Below, in pieces: positions 1-11,871 of a stretch of DNA of 55,252 nucleotides. Numbering within the stretch: position 1 is the first letter of the stretch; every line of letters starts with the position of its first letter. This DNA comes from Helicobacter cetorum. Lineage in GTDB: Bacteria > Campylobacterota > Campylobacteria > Campylobacterales > BB28. Location: the NCBI GenBank assembly GCA_022729755.1, contig DZAZ01000006.1:1-55252 (forward strand), written 5' to 3'. Position numbers and translations under genes: made by a program. The notes under the pieces were generated by a model that did not search any database, was not told where the DNA came from, and was given only the letters and a program-made list of their open reading frames with translations.

Positions 1-1779
<1,779 letters not shown>

Positions 1780-1782
1780 AAT

Positions 1783-2889
1783 TTAACCTTTTATTGTCTC
1801 AAAAAATACTCTATTAGCTGTTCCGTCAAATTTTCTAATATTAAGCTCATCTAGTGCTAGCTCAACCGCATTAACTGCCCACGAACTCTCATACAATGGA
1901 ATATGTCCCATATGATTTATTCTAAAAATCTTACCCTTAACGTGGTCTTGACCACCAGCAATATTTACTTCATATTTTTCTTTTAAAATTTTTCTAATAG
2001 CATTTGATTTGTCAGTATAAACTGTTGTCATAGACAGTGCTGGAGATTTTGGATATATTTCAAGCCCAATTGCAATTAAGGCCTTTTTTGTAGCATTTGC
2101 ACGAGAATAAGTATCGATAAATGTTGCAAACAAGCCATAATTAAACACTTGTTTTAATACGGCATTTAAGCCAATTATTAAAGTTGTAGCCGCTGTATAA
2201 GCGGTTGTGTTTTCTTGTTGTTTGCTTAATTCAGATTTAAGATTAAAATAATATCCTACTCCACCTTCTTTTTCAAGCTTTTCTATTGCTTTATCATTTA
2301 AGCCTATCATCGCAAGTCCAGGTGGAAGCATAAATGCTTTTTGGCTTCCAGCAATTAAAACATCGATATTATCAGTATAAATTGGCTCAACTAAAACGGC
2401 TGTAATTCCATCGGCTATAATCATAATATTTGGATTGATTTTTTTAACTTCTTTTGCAATTAGCTCAACAGGATGTCGTAATCCTCCAGCACTTTCGCAA
2501 ATTTGAATGCAAAGAGTGTCAATTTGCTCATCACTTTTTATCGCATTTATCACATCTTCAACACTAGCAGGAGTATCCCACTCATATTTAAGCTCAAGCA
2601 CATCTTTACCAAAAGCTTTAGCTATTTTGCCAAATCTCTCTCCAAATTTTCCAGAATTAACTACAAGTGCTTTTTTTTTGCAAAAATTTATAACACTTGC
2701 TTCCATTGCTCCAGTTCCACTCGAAGCTAAAAATATTATCTCTTTTGTTTTAAAAACTTTTAATGCTAAAGTTCTAGTTTCTTTAAAAATCTCTTCAAAT
2801 TCAGGAGTTCTATGATGAATTGTTTTTGTTGCCATTACTTGGCGGATTTCTTCAGGTACGGGAGTTGGTCCAGGGGTAAGTAGTATCAT
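1783..2889 (-). CDS. Class V aminotransferase (alanine/serine-glyoxylate type)
   Basis: PLP-dependent fold-type I aminotransferase of 368 residues. Seen: N-terminal LLTPGPTPVPEEI, the phosphate-binding SSGTGAMEA near residue 58, the PLP aspartate in IIADGITAV (Asp160) and the Schiff-base lysine in AGSQKAFMLPPG (Lys184). The family includes alanine-glyoxylate and serine-glyoxylate aminotransferases, and some members were proposed to supply serine when a normal phosphoserine aminotransferase is absent; the substrate here cannot be read from sequence. It is the first gene of a unit with hisZ and purA, has a good AAAGG site before its ATG, and an extended -10 element at 2921-2929 on the same strand. 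Confidence 0.85.
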   Translation of the reverse strand: MILLTPGPTPVPEEIRQVMATKTIHHRTPEFEEIFKETRTLALKVFKTKEIIFLASSGTGAMEASVINFCKKKALVVNSGKFGERFGKIAKAFGKDVLELKYEWDTPASVEDVINAIKSDEQIDTLCIQICESAGGLRHPVELIAKEVKKINPNIMIIADGITAVLVEPIYTDNIDVLIAGSQKAFMLPPGLAMIGLNDKAIEKLEKEGGVGYYFNLKSELSKQQENTTAYTAATTLIIGLNAVLKQVFNYGLFATFIDTYSRANATKKALIAIGLEIYPKSPALSMTTVYTDKSNAIRKILKEKYEVNIAGGQDHVKGKIFRINHMGHIPLYESSWAVNAVELALDELNIRKFDGTANRVFFETIKG

Positions 2890-2920
2890 CTTTTACCTTT
2901 TTTATAGAATTTTTAATTTT

Positions 2921-2929
2921 AGTATAACA
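2921..2929 (-). promoter_or_regulatory. Extended -10 promoter of the aminotransferase-hisZ-purA unit
   Basis: The minus strand reads TGTTATACT, an extended -10 (TGn plus TATACT), about 30 bases upstream of the ATG at 2889. No -35 box is evident, as is usual for the housekeeping promoters of Campylobacterota. Confidence 0.5.
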
Positions 2930-2975
2930 AAAATTTTCTTTATACAAAATTGATAAATTCAACTTTTTTCGATTA

Positions 2976-4106
<1,131 letters not shown>

Positions 4107-4123
4107 TTACCTTTTTTGGCGAA

Positions 4124-4132
4124 ATTATATCA
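4124..4132 (-). promoter_or_regulatory. Extended -10 promoter of tgt
   Basis: Minus-strand TGATATAAT in the 32-base gap between the Na/Pi cotransporter stop and tgt, about 20 bases before the tgt ATG. The same 9-mer occurs before asnB, amrA, panC and nadE. Confidence 0.65.
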
Positions 4133-4135
4133 AAG

Positions 4136-5854
4136 TTAAGCTTCTATAAATAAGATTTCAATTGCTTGAATAATTTTTAAACCAACATTATAAGCAAAAG
4201 CACTATCATTCATAAGCGAAGTTCCCATTGATGAGGTGATTTTTCCACTTCTAATAAGCTCATCAACAGTTGAATTAATCATAGCATCACTCATTTCTAA
4301 CTGTTTTTTTAACATTACAAATTTACTTAAAAGTGTTGTATCTTGCGGATTTTTACGAATTTTTTCTACTTTTCTCAAAACTTGACCTAAGTTTTCTCTA
4401 AGCAAATTGTACTCTTTTTTAATATAAGCATTATTTGAAAGTGAATATTTATCGATATTAGTTTCCAACTCTTTCATCTCTTTTAATGCTTCAATAATAT
4501 CTCTTGTTGCAATTTGTAAGTTATAAATTTTCGTTATCTCTTCAGCACTCATATTTGTTTGAGCTTTAGCCGAATATTCAAAGATTGCATCATAGAGCCA
4601 TTTTACTTTTTCTTTGTAAAGTTCATCAATATTCATAGCCATTTTATCTTTACTATTTTCAACAATTTCTTTCATATCTATTTCAGAGCGAATATCTTTT
4701 CTATTTAAATTTAGTGCGTGAGCAAAAACTTCAAGAGCATTTTCATATAAATGATTTATTTCACTTCTAATTGCAGTAATTGAAGAAGTTGGGTCTCTAA
4801 GTAATGCTTCATTTAAATATTTTAATTCACCAAATCCATTTTTATTAATAAACATTTTTTCAAGCACTAATACGATTTTATCGATAAATGGAGTTAAAAT
4901 AATTACTCCAACCACATTAAATAGTGTGTGAAACAGTGAAAGTTTCATCGCTAAATCATTTCCAAAGCCCGAGAAATTGGCAATGATATCAATTATAATT
5001 TCAAACTCTTTAATGAAAATGATTGCAATTAAGCCAGTAATAATATTAAAAAATAGATGTGCTAGTGCTAATCTTTTTCCCGCAGAATTTGAAGTTAATG
5101 CACCTAAAATCGCAGTAATTGTCGTACCAATATTAGCTCCAATTGCGAGTGCAAACGAGTTTTCATAAGTGATTTGTCCTGTTGAAAGAGCCGTTAAGAC
5201 AAGTGCCATTGTAGCGAATGAACTTTGCATTATTATAGTTGCAAATATTCCAATTATCATAAATACAATAAGTCCCAAAATTCCACTCATTGCATAAGTT
5301 GATAAATCTATGAAATTTTTAGCACTTTCAAATCCATCTTTCATAAATCCAATTGCAAGTAGTAAAATTCCAAGCCCAATTACGATATCACCGATACCTT
5401 TTGAAGTTTGATTTTTGCTAAATTTAAACACAATTCCAATTGCAACTATTGCTAGTGCATAAGATGAAATTTGAAGTTTCAATCCAACAAAAGAGATAAG
5501 CCAAGCAGTTGCCGTACTTCCGATATTTGAGCCAAATATAATTCCAATTCCAGCTGAAAGAGTGATTAATTCAGCACTTAAAAAACTAATAGCAATTAGC
5601 GAAACCAGTGAGCTTGATTGCATTAAAACCGTTGAAATAAAGCCCGTAATTAAAGCTTTTGGAATAGTATTTGTAGTTTTTTTTAGTATCGCTTCAAATT
5701 TTTCACCTGCAAAACTTTTAACTCCATCTTCTAAAAGCATCATTCCTAAAAAAAATAAACCAACTCCACCAAGCACAATTTGGGCTTCTTTACTGATTGA
5801 AAAAATGATAAGCAAAATAGAAATTATTGATAATGTTAAAATTTTTTGATACAT
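4136..5854 (-). CDS. Na+/phosphate cotransporter (NptA/PNaS family) with C-terminal PhoU-like domain
   Basis: Inner-membrane symporter of 572 residues. An N-terminal membrane half (about residues 1-330) carries the two inverted PNaS repeats with their glutamine-serine pairs (VLMQSSSLVSL near residue 78 and IIMQSSFATMAL near 210) and glycine-rich helices (FGSNIGSTATA, IGANIGTTITA). A helical PhoU-like cytoplasmic part follows from about residue 350. The ATG directly follows the TAA of the 158-residue upstream gene, so the two are translationally coupled. It gives the cell a sodium-driven phosphate route besides the Pst system at 22-26 kb. The exact transported anion is inferred from family only. 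Confidence 0.88.
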   Translation of the reverse strand: MYQKILTLSIISILLIIFSISKEAQIVLGGVGLFFLGMMLLEDGVKSFAGEKFEAILKKTTNTIPKALITGFISTVLMQSSSLVSLIAISFLSAELITLSAGIGIIFGSNIGSTATAWLISFVGLKLQISSYALAIVAIGIVFKFSKNQTSKGIGDIVIGLGILLLAIGFMKDGFESAKNFIDLSTYAMSGILGLIVFMIIGIFATIIMQSSFATMALVLTALSTGQITYENSFALAIGANIGTTITAILGALTSNSAGKRLALAHLFFNIITGLIAIIFIKEFEIIIDIIANFSGFGNDLAMKLSLFHTLFNVVGVIILTPFIDKIVLVLEKMFINKNGFGELKYLNEALLRDPTSSITAIRSEINHLYENALEVFAHALNLNRKDIRSEIDMKEIVENSKDKMAMNIDELYKEKVKWLYDAIFEYSAKAQTNMSAEEITKIYNLQIATRDIIEALKEMKELETNIDKYSLSNNAYIKKEYNLLRENLGQVLRKVEKIRKNPQDTTLLSKFVMLKKQLEMSDAMINSTVDELIRSGKITSSMGTSLMNDSAFAYNVGLKIIQAIEILFIEA

Positions 5855-6331
5855 TTATATGAACTCATCAAAATGTTTAATTTTATCCTCAACTACTTGA
5901 TTTAATAAATATGCATTATAAAAATTTCTAACTATATATAAAGATTTTTGTTTTGTCACACACTTTTTTATAAACTCTTCCAAAAAGTTATTTATTTCAT
6001 CTTTTGATGTTGATTTGAATTTATTTAAAAAAGCTTTTAAATTATCAAAATATTTTTTTAACTTTTCTATATCATTTGAAATAGATTTTATCTCGAAATC
6101 TTGGTCTTTATAATACCTTTCAATAAAACTAATATATCCACCGTGAATATCTTTATTCATCAAAAAATCTATATAAAAATCTCGATTATCTTCTATGATT
6201 TTATAAAATTCACCACGAACACCTTCAAAAAGCCTTTCAAATTCACCTTCTCCAAACTTTTCATTAAATAATTTCATAAAAAAACCATACTCATTTTGGT
6301 CTATTTCATAATTAAAAGTAAAATTATTCAT
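5855..6331 (-). CDS. Hypothetical protein between J-domain protein and Na/Pi cotransporter
   Basis: Not recognised. It has 158 residues, rich in Phe, Tyr, Lys and Glu, predicted mostly helical, without signal peptide or membrane segment; one Cys late in the chain (KKCVTKQKS). It begins 18 bases after the stop of the membrane-anchored J-domain gene and its TAA abuts the ATG of the phosphate cotransporter, so it is an operon member whose translation is coupled downstream. Composition resembles its neighbours, so recent transfer is not suggested. It may be a lineage-specific partner of the J-domain protein, but nothing in the sequence shows that. Confidence 0.7.
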   Translation of the reverse strand: MNNFTFNYEIDQNEYGFFMKLFNEKFGEGEFERLFEGVRGEFYKIIEDNRDFYIDFLMNKDIHGGYISFIERYYKDQDFEIKSISNDIEKLKKYFDNLKAFLNKFKSTSKDEINNFLEEFIKKCVTKQKSLYIVRNFYNAYLLNQVVEDKIKHFDEFI

Positions 6332-6349
6332 AAGTTTTTCTCTCTTTTT

Positions 6350-7264
6350 TTAAAATTTTTTCTTTAACTCTTCGTAAGCTTCGATTATCTCTTTTGTTTT
6401 CTTTTCAGCCACATCTTTAAGTTCTTCCCCTAAATGATTTACTTTATCAGGATGATAAAGCGATAATTGATGTCTGTAAGCTAATTTTATTTGACTTTTC
6501 ATAGATAAATTATCAATCCCCAAAATTGAATATGGGTCTTTTTTCTGTTTTTCTTGCTCTTTTTGTTTATTTTCTAAATTTTTTTCCAAATTTTCAAGTT
6601 TTTCTTTTAAAGTCAAAAGTTTTATCTCTTGAGCTTTTAGCAACTCTTTTTCAAATGAAAGTTTATTCTCTTGTTTAATTAAATCTTCTCTTAAATTAAA
6701 TAAATTCTCTTCAAATCTCTTCTTTTGTCTTTGAAAACTGGCTTGTTCTCTTTTAAACTCTTTTATGTTTTTCTCAAATGCTTCTTTTTCTTTTTTTAAA
6801 CTGTGCTTTTCATCTATTAATTGAGTCTCTTTGTGTGCAAATTCATTGCTAATTTTTGAAAATTCTAATTGAAGAGTCTTTTTTTTATCTTCTAAAACCT
6901 CTTTTTCAACTTTAAATTTTTCTATTTCTGATTTTAATTCGTTTAACTTTTCCTCTTCTTTTAATAAATTTTGTCGTTGTTGTTCAAGTGTTAAACTCTG
7001 TTTTGTAATATTTTCAGTGGCTTTTATAAGTTCATTATCAATCTTTTTTTTCTTCTCTTCAAATTTAACTTTCTCTTTTTCTAATAACTCTTTCTCTTTT
7101 TTTAACTCGATTTTATCTCCGTTTGAGTCAATTTTATTATCCAAATTTTTTACAATATTGTGTATTTCGCTCGATGATTTAAACTCTTTTTTTAAATTAG
7201 CTAAAACATACAAAATATAAAAAATCACAACTCCAAAAAGGAGTGCAACGAGAAGTTCAAGCAT
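6350..7264 (-). CDS. Membrane-anchored coiled-coil protein with C-terminal J domain
   Basis: About 304 residues in three parts: an N-terminal membrane helix (residues 1-25, LLVALLFGVVIFYILYVL), a long charged coiled coil (about 35-235, with many Lys/Glu heptads), and a C-terminal J domain (about 240-304) with the HPD signature at 271-273 in SLYHPDKVN. J domains stimulate Hsp70 ATPase; here DnaK would be recruited to the cytoplasmic face of the membrane. No Gly/Phe region or zinc fingers are present, so this is a type III J protein. The ATG at 7264 was preferred over an overlapping GTG at 7267. It overlaps or abuts the nitroreductase stop, so it belongs to the pyrG-led unit. Confidence 0.82.
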   Translation of the reverse strand: MLELLVALLFGVVIFYILYVLANLKKEFKSSSEIHNIVKNLDNKIDSNGDKIELKKEKELLEKEKVKFEEKKKKIDNELIKATENITKQSLTLEQQRQNLLKEEEKLNELKSEIEKFKVEKEVLEDKKKTLQLEFSKISNEFAHKETQLIDEKHSLKKEKEAFEKNIKEFKREQASFQRQKKRFEENLFNLREDLIKQENKLSFEKELLKAQEIKLLTLKEKLENLEKNLENKQKEQEKQKKDPYSILGIDNLSMKSQIKLAYRHQLSLYHPDKVNHLGEELKDVAEKKTKEIIEAYEELKKKF

Positions 7265-7266
7265 CA

Positions 7267-7899
7267 CTACTCAATTATCTCCAGTATTTCATTTAAATTT
7301 AATCTATTTTTTTTCGGTTGATTATTTAATCTATATCCAAATGTTAAAATTAATGCTAAATCAAATTTATCTGTATCGATTTTAAGGGCTTCTTCGATTG
7401 CTTTTTTACTCTCAATCCCCTCAATCGCACAACTATCAACTCCTATCATAGAAGCTACACTCATCATATTTGCACTAGCGATATAACATTGCGCTCTTGC
7501 CCACGAATACAACTCTTTTTTATCTAGTTTATTTTCCATAAAGTTTTCATAAACACTTAAATATTTCTCTTCTTGCTCTTTTGGAAGTTCTCGCCTTTTA
7601 AACATCGTTTTTACATACTCACTATTTGGTTTCAAATCTTCATTTTTAGCCAAAATAACAATCAAATCACTACAAGTTGTAATTTGTGCTTGTCCCCAAC
7701 ATAAAGGCTTTAGTTTCTCTTTTAACTCTTGATTTTTTATAAGCAAAAATTTCCAATGTTCCATTCCAAACGATGAAGGTGATAATCTCGCCGCCTCCAA
7801 AATAAACTCTAAATCATCTTTTGGTATTTTTTTATTTTCATCAAAAATTTTACAAGCGTGTCTAAATTCAAATGCTTTTAATATCTCTTCTTTTTTCAT
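7267..7899 (-). CDS. Nitroreductase-family NAD(P)H:flavin oxidoreductase
   Basis: A 210-residue FMN enzyme of the NfsB/RdxA-type superfamily. Seen: the FMN-binding FRHACKIFDE at residues 12-21, the LSPSSFGMEHWKF stretch near 40-52, and a C-terminal glycine-poor strand ending with LTFGYR and a basic tail. These proteins are cytosolic homodimers that reduce quinones, flavins or nitro compounds with NAD(P)H; the physiological substrate is unknown. In Campylobacterota such enzymes (RdxA, FrxA) activate metronidazole, but this protein was not assigned to either. AGGAG lies 8 bases before the ATG, 14 bases after the pyrG stop. Confidence 0.85.
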   Translation of the reverse strand: MKKEEILKAFEFRHACKIFDENKKIPKDDLEFILEAARLSPSSFGMEHWKFLLIKNQELKEKLKPLCWGQAQITTCSDLIVILAKNEDLKPNSEYVKTMFKRRELPKEQEEKYLSVYENFMENKLDKKELYSWARAQCYIASANMMSVASMIGVDSCAIEGIESKKAIEEALKIDTDKFDLALILTFGYRLNNQPKKNRLNLNEILEIIE

Positions 7900-7913
7900 T
7901 TTTTTCTCCTAAA

Positions 7914-9545
7914 TTAGATATTTTTTAATTCTAAAGATTTTTTTACAAATTCTAAAATAATTGGATTTGGAGTTTTGAGATGTGAAGTAAACTCTGGATG
8001 AAATTGCACTCCAACAAACCAAGGATGTTCTTGTAGTTCAACTGCCTCGATTAATCCATCACTCTCACCACTTATAATCATTCCTGCTTTTTCAAACTTT
8101 TCTCTATATTTTGGATTTGCTTCGTATCTGTGTCTATGTCGTTCTTTGATGAGTTTTTCGCCATTATATGCCATTTGAAGTTTTGTATTATCTTTTATTT
8201 GACACTCATACTCGCCAAGTCGCATTGTTCCACCCATTGGACTTGTATGAGTTCTGATTTGTTTTGCACCTTTTGTATCGATAAATTCATCGATTAAGTA
8301 AATTACTGGATTTTTTGTTTTTTTATCAAACTCCATTGAATTTGCATCTTTTAAATCTAGCACATTTCTTGCAAACTCAATTAAAGCTAATTGCATCCCT
8401 AAACAAATACCAAGATATGGGATTTTATTCACTCTTGCAAATTTTATCGCTTCCATTTTTCCAAAAACTCCTCTCTCACCAAAACCACCTGCAACCAAAA
8501 CTCCATCTACATCTTTTAAAACTTTATCCGCTCCTATATCTTCAATCTCTTCAGCATCACTCCATTTTATATTTACTTTTGTGTTCAAATGAGCTCCAGA
8601 GTGAATTAGTGCTTCTGTTAAAGATTTATAAGATTCTTTTAACTCTAAATATTTTCCAACAAAAGCAATAGTTACCTCTTCACTTGGTGCGATAATTCGC
8701 TTAACCAAACTATCCCACTCATTCATATCTGGATTTAACTCATTTAAATTAAAATGAGTTGCAATTGGTTTTAAAATTCCATTTCTCAAAAAATTAAGTG
8801 GAACTTTATAAATACTCTCTGCATCTATTGCTTCAATGACACTATCATCATCTACATCGCAACTAAGGGCTATTTTTCGCTTTAAATCTTTTGGAATAGA
8901 TTTTTCACTTCTAGCTATTAGCATATGTGGAGTTATTCCAATTCGTCGTAACTCTTGCACACTGTGTTGAGTTGGTTTAGTCTTAAGCTCACCCGCAACC
9001 TTAATATATGGAATTAATGTTACGTGAATATTTAAAACTCTATCTTTTCCCAAAGAGTGTTTTATCTCTCTAATTGCCTCTAAAAATGGAAGTCCTTCGA
9101 TATCGCCAACCGTTCCACCAAGCTCAATTATTAAAATATCTTTATTTTCAGCTGCTAAAAATATTCTCCGCTTAATTTCATCTACAATATGCGGAATTAC
9201 TTGTATAGTTTTGCCTAAATAGTCCCCTTTTCGCTCTCTATCGATTACATAAGAGTAAACTTGTCCTGTTGTAAAATTATTCTTTTTACTTAAATTTATA
9301 TCTAAAAATCGTTCATAATGCCCGATATCAAGGTCAGTTTCAGCTCCATCAGCTGTTACAAATACTTCGCCGTGTTCAAGTGGCGACATAGTTCCAGGGT
9401 CTACATTGATATAAGGGTCAATCTTTAAAATACTTACATTTAATCCAGAATGTTTTAGCAAAGTACCGATACTAGCCGAAGTTATACCTTTACCAAGTGA
9501 ACTTAAAACTCCACCTGTAACAAAGATAAATTTTGTATTTAACAT
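7914..9545 (-). CDS. pyrG: CTP synthase
   Basis: Cytosolic enzyme that aminates UTP to CTP with glutamine as ammonia donor. The full-length 543 residues contain the N-terminal synthetase domain with P-loop [29 protein letters not shown] and the substrate loop of residues near 140-195, then the class I glutamine amidotransferase domain with the nucleophile in [15 protein letters not shown], oxyanion GGFGERG, and His-Glu of FHPEFTS near the end. It is the first gene of the minus-strand unit leading through the nitroreductase and J-domain genes. It has a TTAGGA site before the ATG. Divergent to a second J-domain gene. Confidence 0.97.
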   Translation of the reverse strand: MLNTKFIFVTGGVLSSLGKGITSASIGTLLKHSGLNVSILKIDPYINVDPGTMSPLEHGEVFVTADGAETDLDIGHYERFLDINLSKKNNFTTGQVYSYVIDRERKGDYLGKTIQVIPHIVDEIKRRIFLAAENKDILIIELGGTVGDIEGLPFLEAIREIKHSLGKDRVLNIHVTLIPYIKVAGELKTKPTQHSVQELRRIGITPHMLIARSEKSIPKDLKRKIALSCDVDDDSVIEAIDAESIYKVPLNFLRNGILKPIATHFNLNELNPDMNEWDSLVKRIIAPSEEVTIAFVGKYLELKESYKSLTEALIHSGAHLNTKVNIKWSDAEEIEDIGADKVLKDVDGVLVAGGFGERGVFGKMEAIKFARVNKIPYLGICLGMQLALIEFARNVLDLKDANSMEFDKKTKNPVIYLIDEFIDTKGAKQIRTHTSPMGGTMRLGEYECQIKDNTKLQMAYNGEKLIKERHRHRYEANPKYREKFEKAGMIISGESDGLIEAVELQEHPWFVGVQFHPEFTSHLKTPNPIILEFVKKSLELKNI

Positions 9546-9614
9546 ATATTTTCCTAATAAAGTTTTATTTAATTTTATAAGAAAAATACTTCAAATCTAA
9601 TCAAATATTTTTTA

Positions 9615-9623
9615 TGGTATAAC
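9615..9623 (+). promoter_or_regulatory. Extended -10 promoter of the 9661 J-domain gene
   Basis: TGGTATAAC about 38 bases before the GTG start at 9661, in the divergent gap with pyrG. Fits the TGn-TATAAT pattern used elsewhere in the window. Confidence 0.5.
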
Positions 9624-9660
9624 TTTTGCTTGTATAAATTAAAAACTCTAAAGAGAAGAT

Positions 9661-10551
9661 GTGGATAACAAGCTAAACATACAATTGCAAAAAGATAGCA
9701 TTGTTATAACGATTGATAGTTTAGGTGAAGATTTTCAAAAAATCAAAGCTTATGTTTTAAAAAATTTTAAAGAGTATAACTCATCAACTGATAAAATCAT
9801 CATTCCACCAAATCTTTTAGCTTCAAAAGATGAGATAGCCAAGCGATTAAAACTTATAAAATGGTTTATTCAAAAATCAAATCTTTTAGAAAAAAATCAA
9901 ATTTTAGCCAGAAAAATTTTAAAATCTTATGAGCAAAAAATAGAGATAAGTTTTGAACTTTACAAATTAAATCAAGATGTCGTTTCGATTTATTTAAATA
10001 GATATAAAAATGATATTTTAGTTTTAAAAATCCAAAATGAATTTTTGCCGACTATTTCAAATATTATTTTAAACTTTTTAAAACGACAATGCAATCCAAA
10101 AGAGATTTTAAAATTTGATAAAGATAATAGAGAAATTTATTTTAATACAAAAAGCGAAACTTTCGCAAATAGCTTAAGTTTAATACTTCAAAGAGAAAAT
10201 ATAATTGGTAAAAATGTGGTATTTATTTACGATAAAGAGTATGTAAATTCAATATTAAAAAATGTTTTAAAAACTAAAAAAATAAATTCAGCAAAAGAGT
10301 ATATTTTAAAGCTTAGAAAAGCATTTGAAACACTTCAGATTGACAAAAATGAAAAAGATTTAACTCTAATTAAAGTTAAATATTTAAAACTTGTGAAAAT
10401 TTATCATCCAGATAGATATTATGAGCAAAATAATGTTAATGTTATTGAATATAAAGATAAATTTTTACAAATAAAAGAAGCTTATGAGATTATAAAAGAG
10501 TTTTTACAAAAAATTCATTTGAAAAAATTGACGAGAGAGAAGAGAGAGTAG
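9661..10551 (+). CDS. Protein with C-terminal J domain, N-terminal part unrecognised
   Basis: 296 residues, no signal peptide or membrane helix. The last about 75 residues form a J-like domain with HPD at 249-251 (KIYHPDRYY) and the following helix (FLQIKEAYEIIKEFLQ). The N-terminal about 220 residues, Lys/Ile/Asn rich, match nothing I know. The start is GTG at 9661, chosen because AGAGAAG lies 4-5 bases before it. It diverges from pyrG and converges on the CNNM gene, so it is probably monocistronic. Role presumably as a specialised DnaK co-chaperone, with the N-terminal part choosing the client; that is inference. Confidence 0.72.
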   Translation: MDNKLNIQLQKDSIVITIDSLGEDFQKIKAYVLKNFKEYNSSTDKIIIPPNLLASKDEIAKRLKLIKWFIQKSNLLEKNQILARKILKSYEQKIEISFELYKLNQDVVSIYLNRYKNDILVLKIQNEFLPTISNIILNFLKRQCNPKEILKFDKDNREIYFNTKSETFANSLSLILQRENIIGKNVVFIYDKEYVNSILKNVLKTKKINSAKEYILKLRKAFETLQIDKNEKDLTLIKVKYLKLVKIYHPDRYYEQNNVNVIEYKDKFLQIKEAYEIIKEFLQKIHLKKLTREKRE

Positions 10552-10625
10552 GTAAGTGTCACATCTTAGAAAGCTTTTTTTAATAAAATATACTACATTT
10601 AATTGAATATATTAAATCTCACTTC

Positions 10626-11711
10626 CTAACCCTCATTTTCAAGTTTTATTCTCTCTAGCTTTTTCTTCTCTAGCAATATTCTATCTTGAAACAGTTTACT
10701 TTTATCTTTTGCAAAAGCTTGCATATCTGCTACTTCATCCATTTCATCAACAATTTCAACACCTAAAAGTGCTTCAATTGCATCTTCTAGTGTAACAACT
10801 CCACTAGTTTGACCATAATTATCATAAACTACAAATAGATGTGTTTTTCGCTTGATAAAAAGGTCAATTAAAGTCGATGCGGGAACATTTTCAGATATTT
10901 TATGCACAGATATTAAAATCGATTCTAATGTTTTATCATCATTTTCTTCAATGCTCTCTTCTAGTATTGTTTGATTAAAAACTATACCAACTATATCATC
11001 TATCGATTCGTTATATATTGGAATTCTTGAGTGTATGTACATTCTATCATCTTTTATTGCTTGTGCAATCGTTGTGCCAGATTTTAGGGCAAAAACTACA
11101 CTTCTAGGAGTCATTATATCTTTTGCTTTTATATTTCTTAATTTTAATAGATTTTCTATTAAATAACTCTCTTTACTTAAAATAGTTCCCTCTTTTTCGC
11201 CCATTGCAATAACGGCCATAATTTCATCTCTTGAAAAATTTGTAATTTTACTTTTACCTTTTGAGATAAAATTTGTTACAAAAGATGAAAACCAAACAAG
11301 AGGATAAGTTATCATAATTAAAAAAGAGATAAGGTAAGTTGATGGAATTAATAACTTCTTCCAATAAATTGCACCTATTGTTTTTGGAACTATTTCAGAA
11401 GCATACAAAATAAGCAAAGTTAAAATAAATGCAATAAGAGTTTGCCACTCATCACCAAAAAGTAGTTGTGCTTGAGCTCCAACTCCAGCAGCTCCCATTG
11501 TATGGGCAAATGTATTTACCGTTAAAATTGAAGATATTGGCTTATCTATGTTTGATTTTAACTCTCTTAATTTATTTATCATTTTATTATCATTTTCTTT
11601 TGAGAGGGTTTCAATATATGAATTTGTGCTTGATAATAAAACGGCTTCTAAAATAGAACACATAAAAGAGATAAATAAAGCTACAAGAAGGTATGTAATT
11701 AGAAGTGTCAT
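10626..11711 (-). CDS. CNNM/CorC-type membrane protein with CBS pair (hemolysin-C family)
   Basis: 361 residues: an N-terminal CNNM transmembrane domain (about residues 1-165, four hydrophobic segments starting LLITYLLVALFISFMCS, with ILTVNTFAHTMGAAGVGA and the conserved YASEIVPKTIGA), then a CBS pair (about 185-325, KDIMTPRSVVFAL and VVTLEDAIEALLG). The usual C-terminal CorC_HlyC domain is absent; a charged tail ends the protein. Relatives take part in Mg2+/Co2+ efflux or homeostasis. The ATG overlaps the TGA of a 21-codon ORF as ATGA, so expression may depend on translating that short ORF. Confidence 0.85.
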   Translation of the reverse strand: MTLLITYLLVALFISFMCSILEAVLLSSTNSYIETLSKENDNKMINKLRELKSNIDKPISSILTVNTFAHTMGAAGVGAQAQLLFGDEWQTLIAFILTLLILYASEIVPKTIGAIYWKKLLIPSTYLISFLIMITYPLVWFSSFVTNFISKGKSKITNFSRDEIMAVIAMGEKEGTILSKESYLIENLLKLRNIKAKDIMTPRSVVFALKSGTTIAQAIKDDRMYIHSRIPIYNESIDDIVGIVFNQTILEESIEENDDKTLESILISVHKISENVPASTLIDLFIKRKTHLFVVYDNYGQTSGVVTLEDAIEALLGVEIVDEMDEVADMQAFAKDKSKLFQDRILLEKKKLERIKLENEG

Positions 11712-11773
11712 TTAGCACACTCCACCGAAGATTTAAAAAAGAAGTACCTACGCTCTGAGTCGTTTGCATTCAT
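11708..11773 (-). CDS. 21-residue ORF translationally coupled to the CNNM gene
   Basis: A short ORF not previously called: ATG at 11773, 21 residues, TGA at 11710-11708 overlapping the CNNM ATG as ATGA. It is preceded by AAAGGA (11783-11788) 9 bases upstream. The peptide is hydrophilic and reads MNANDSERRYFFFKSS followed by VECAK. Its codons include CGT and AGG and a mixed residue set unlike the Lys/Ile/Asn-rich chance translations of this genome. It may be a real small protein or a regulatory leader peptide. Conservation in relatives has not been tested. Confidence 0.5.
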   Translation of the reverse strand: MNANDSERRYFFFKSSVECAK

Positions 11774-11871
11774 ACTAAACAATCCTTTAAAAAATTTTTA
11801 AGCATTATTATAACATATAAATTTAAAATAAATAAGATAAAATTTTAAAAATTATTTAAAAAGGAAATAAG

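Noticed and set aside
2503-2815. Overlapping plus-strand frames opposite the class V aminotransferase
   Set aside because: They mirror the codon bias of the real gene on the other strand and lack ribosome sites and family matches.
10549-10632. Imperfect long-range inverted repeat (GTAAGTG / CACTTCC) between the convergent J-domain and CNNM genes
   Set aside because: Too many mismatches and too wide a loop for a terminator.
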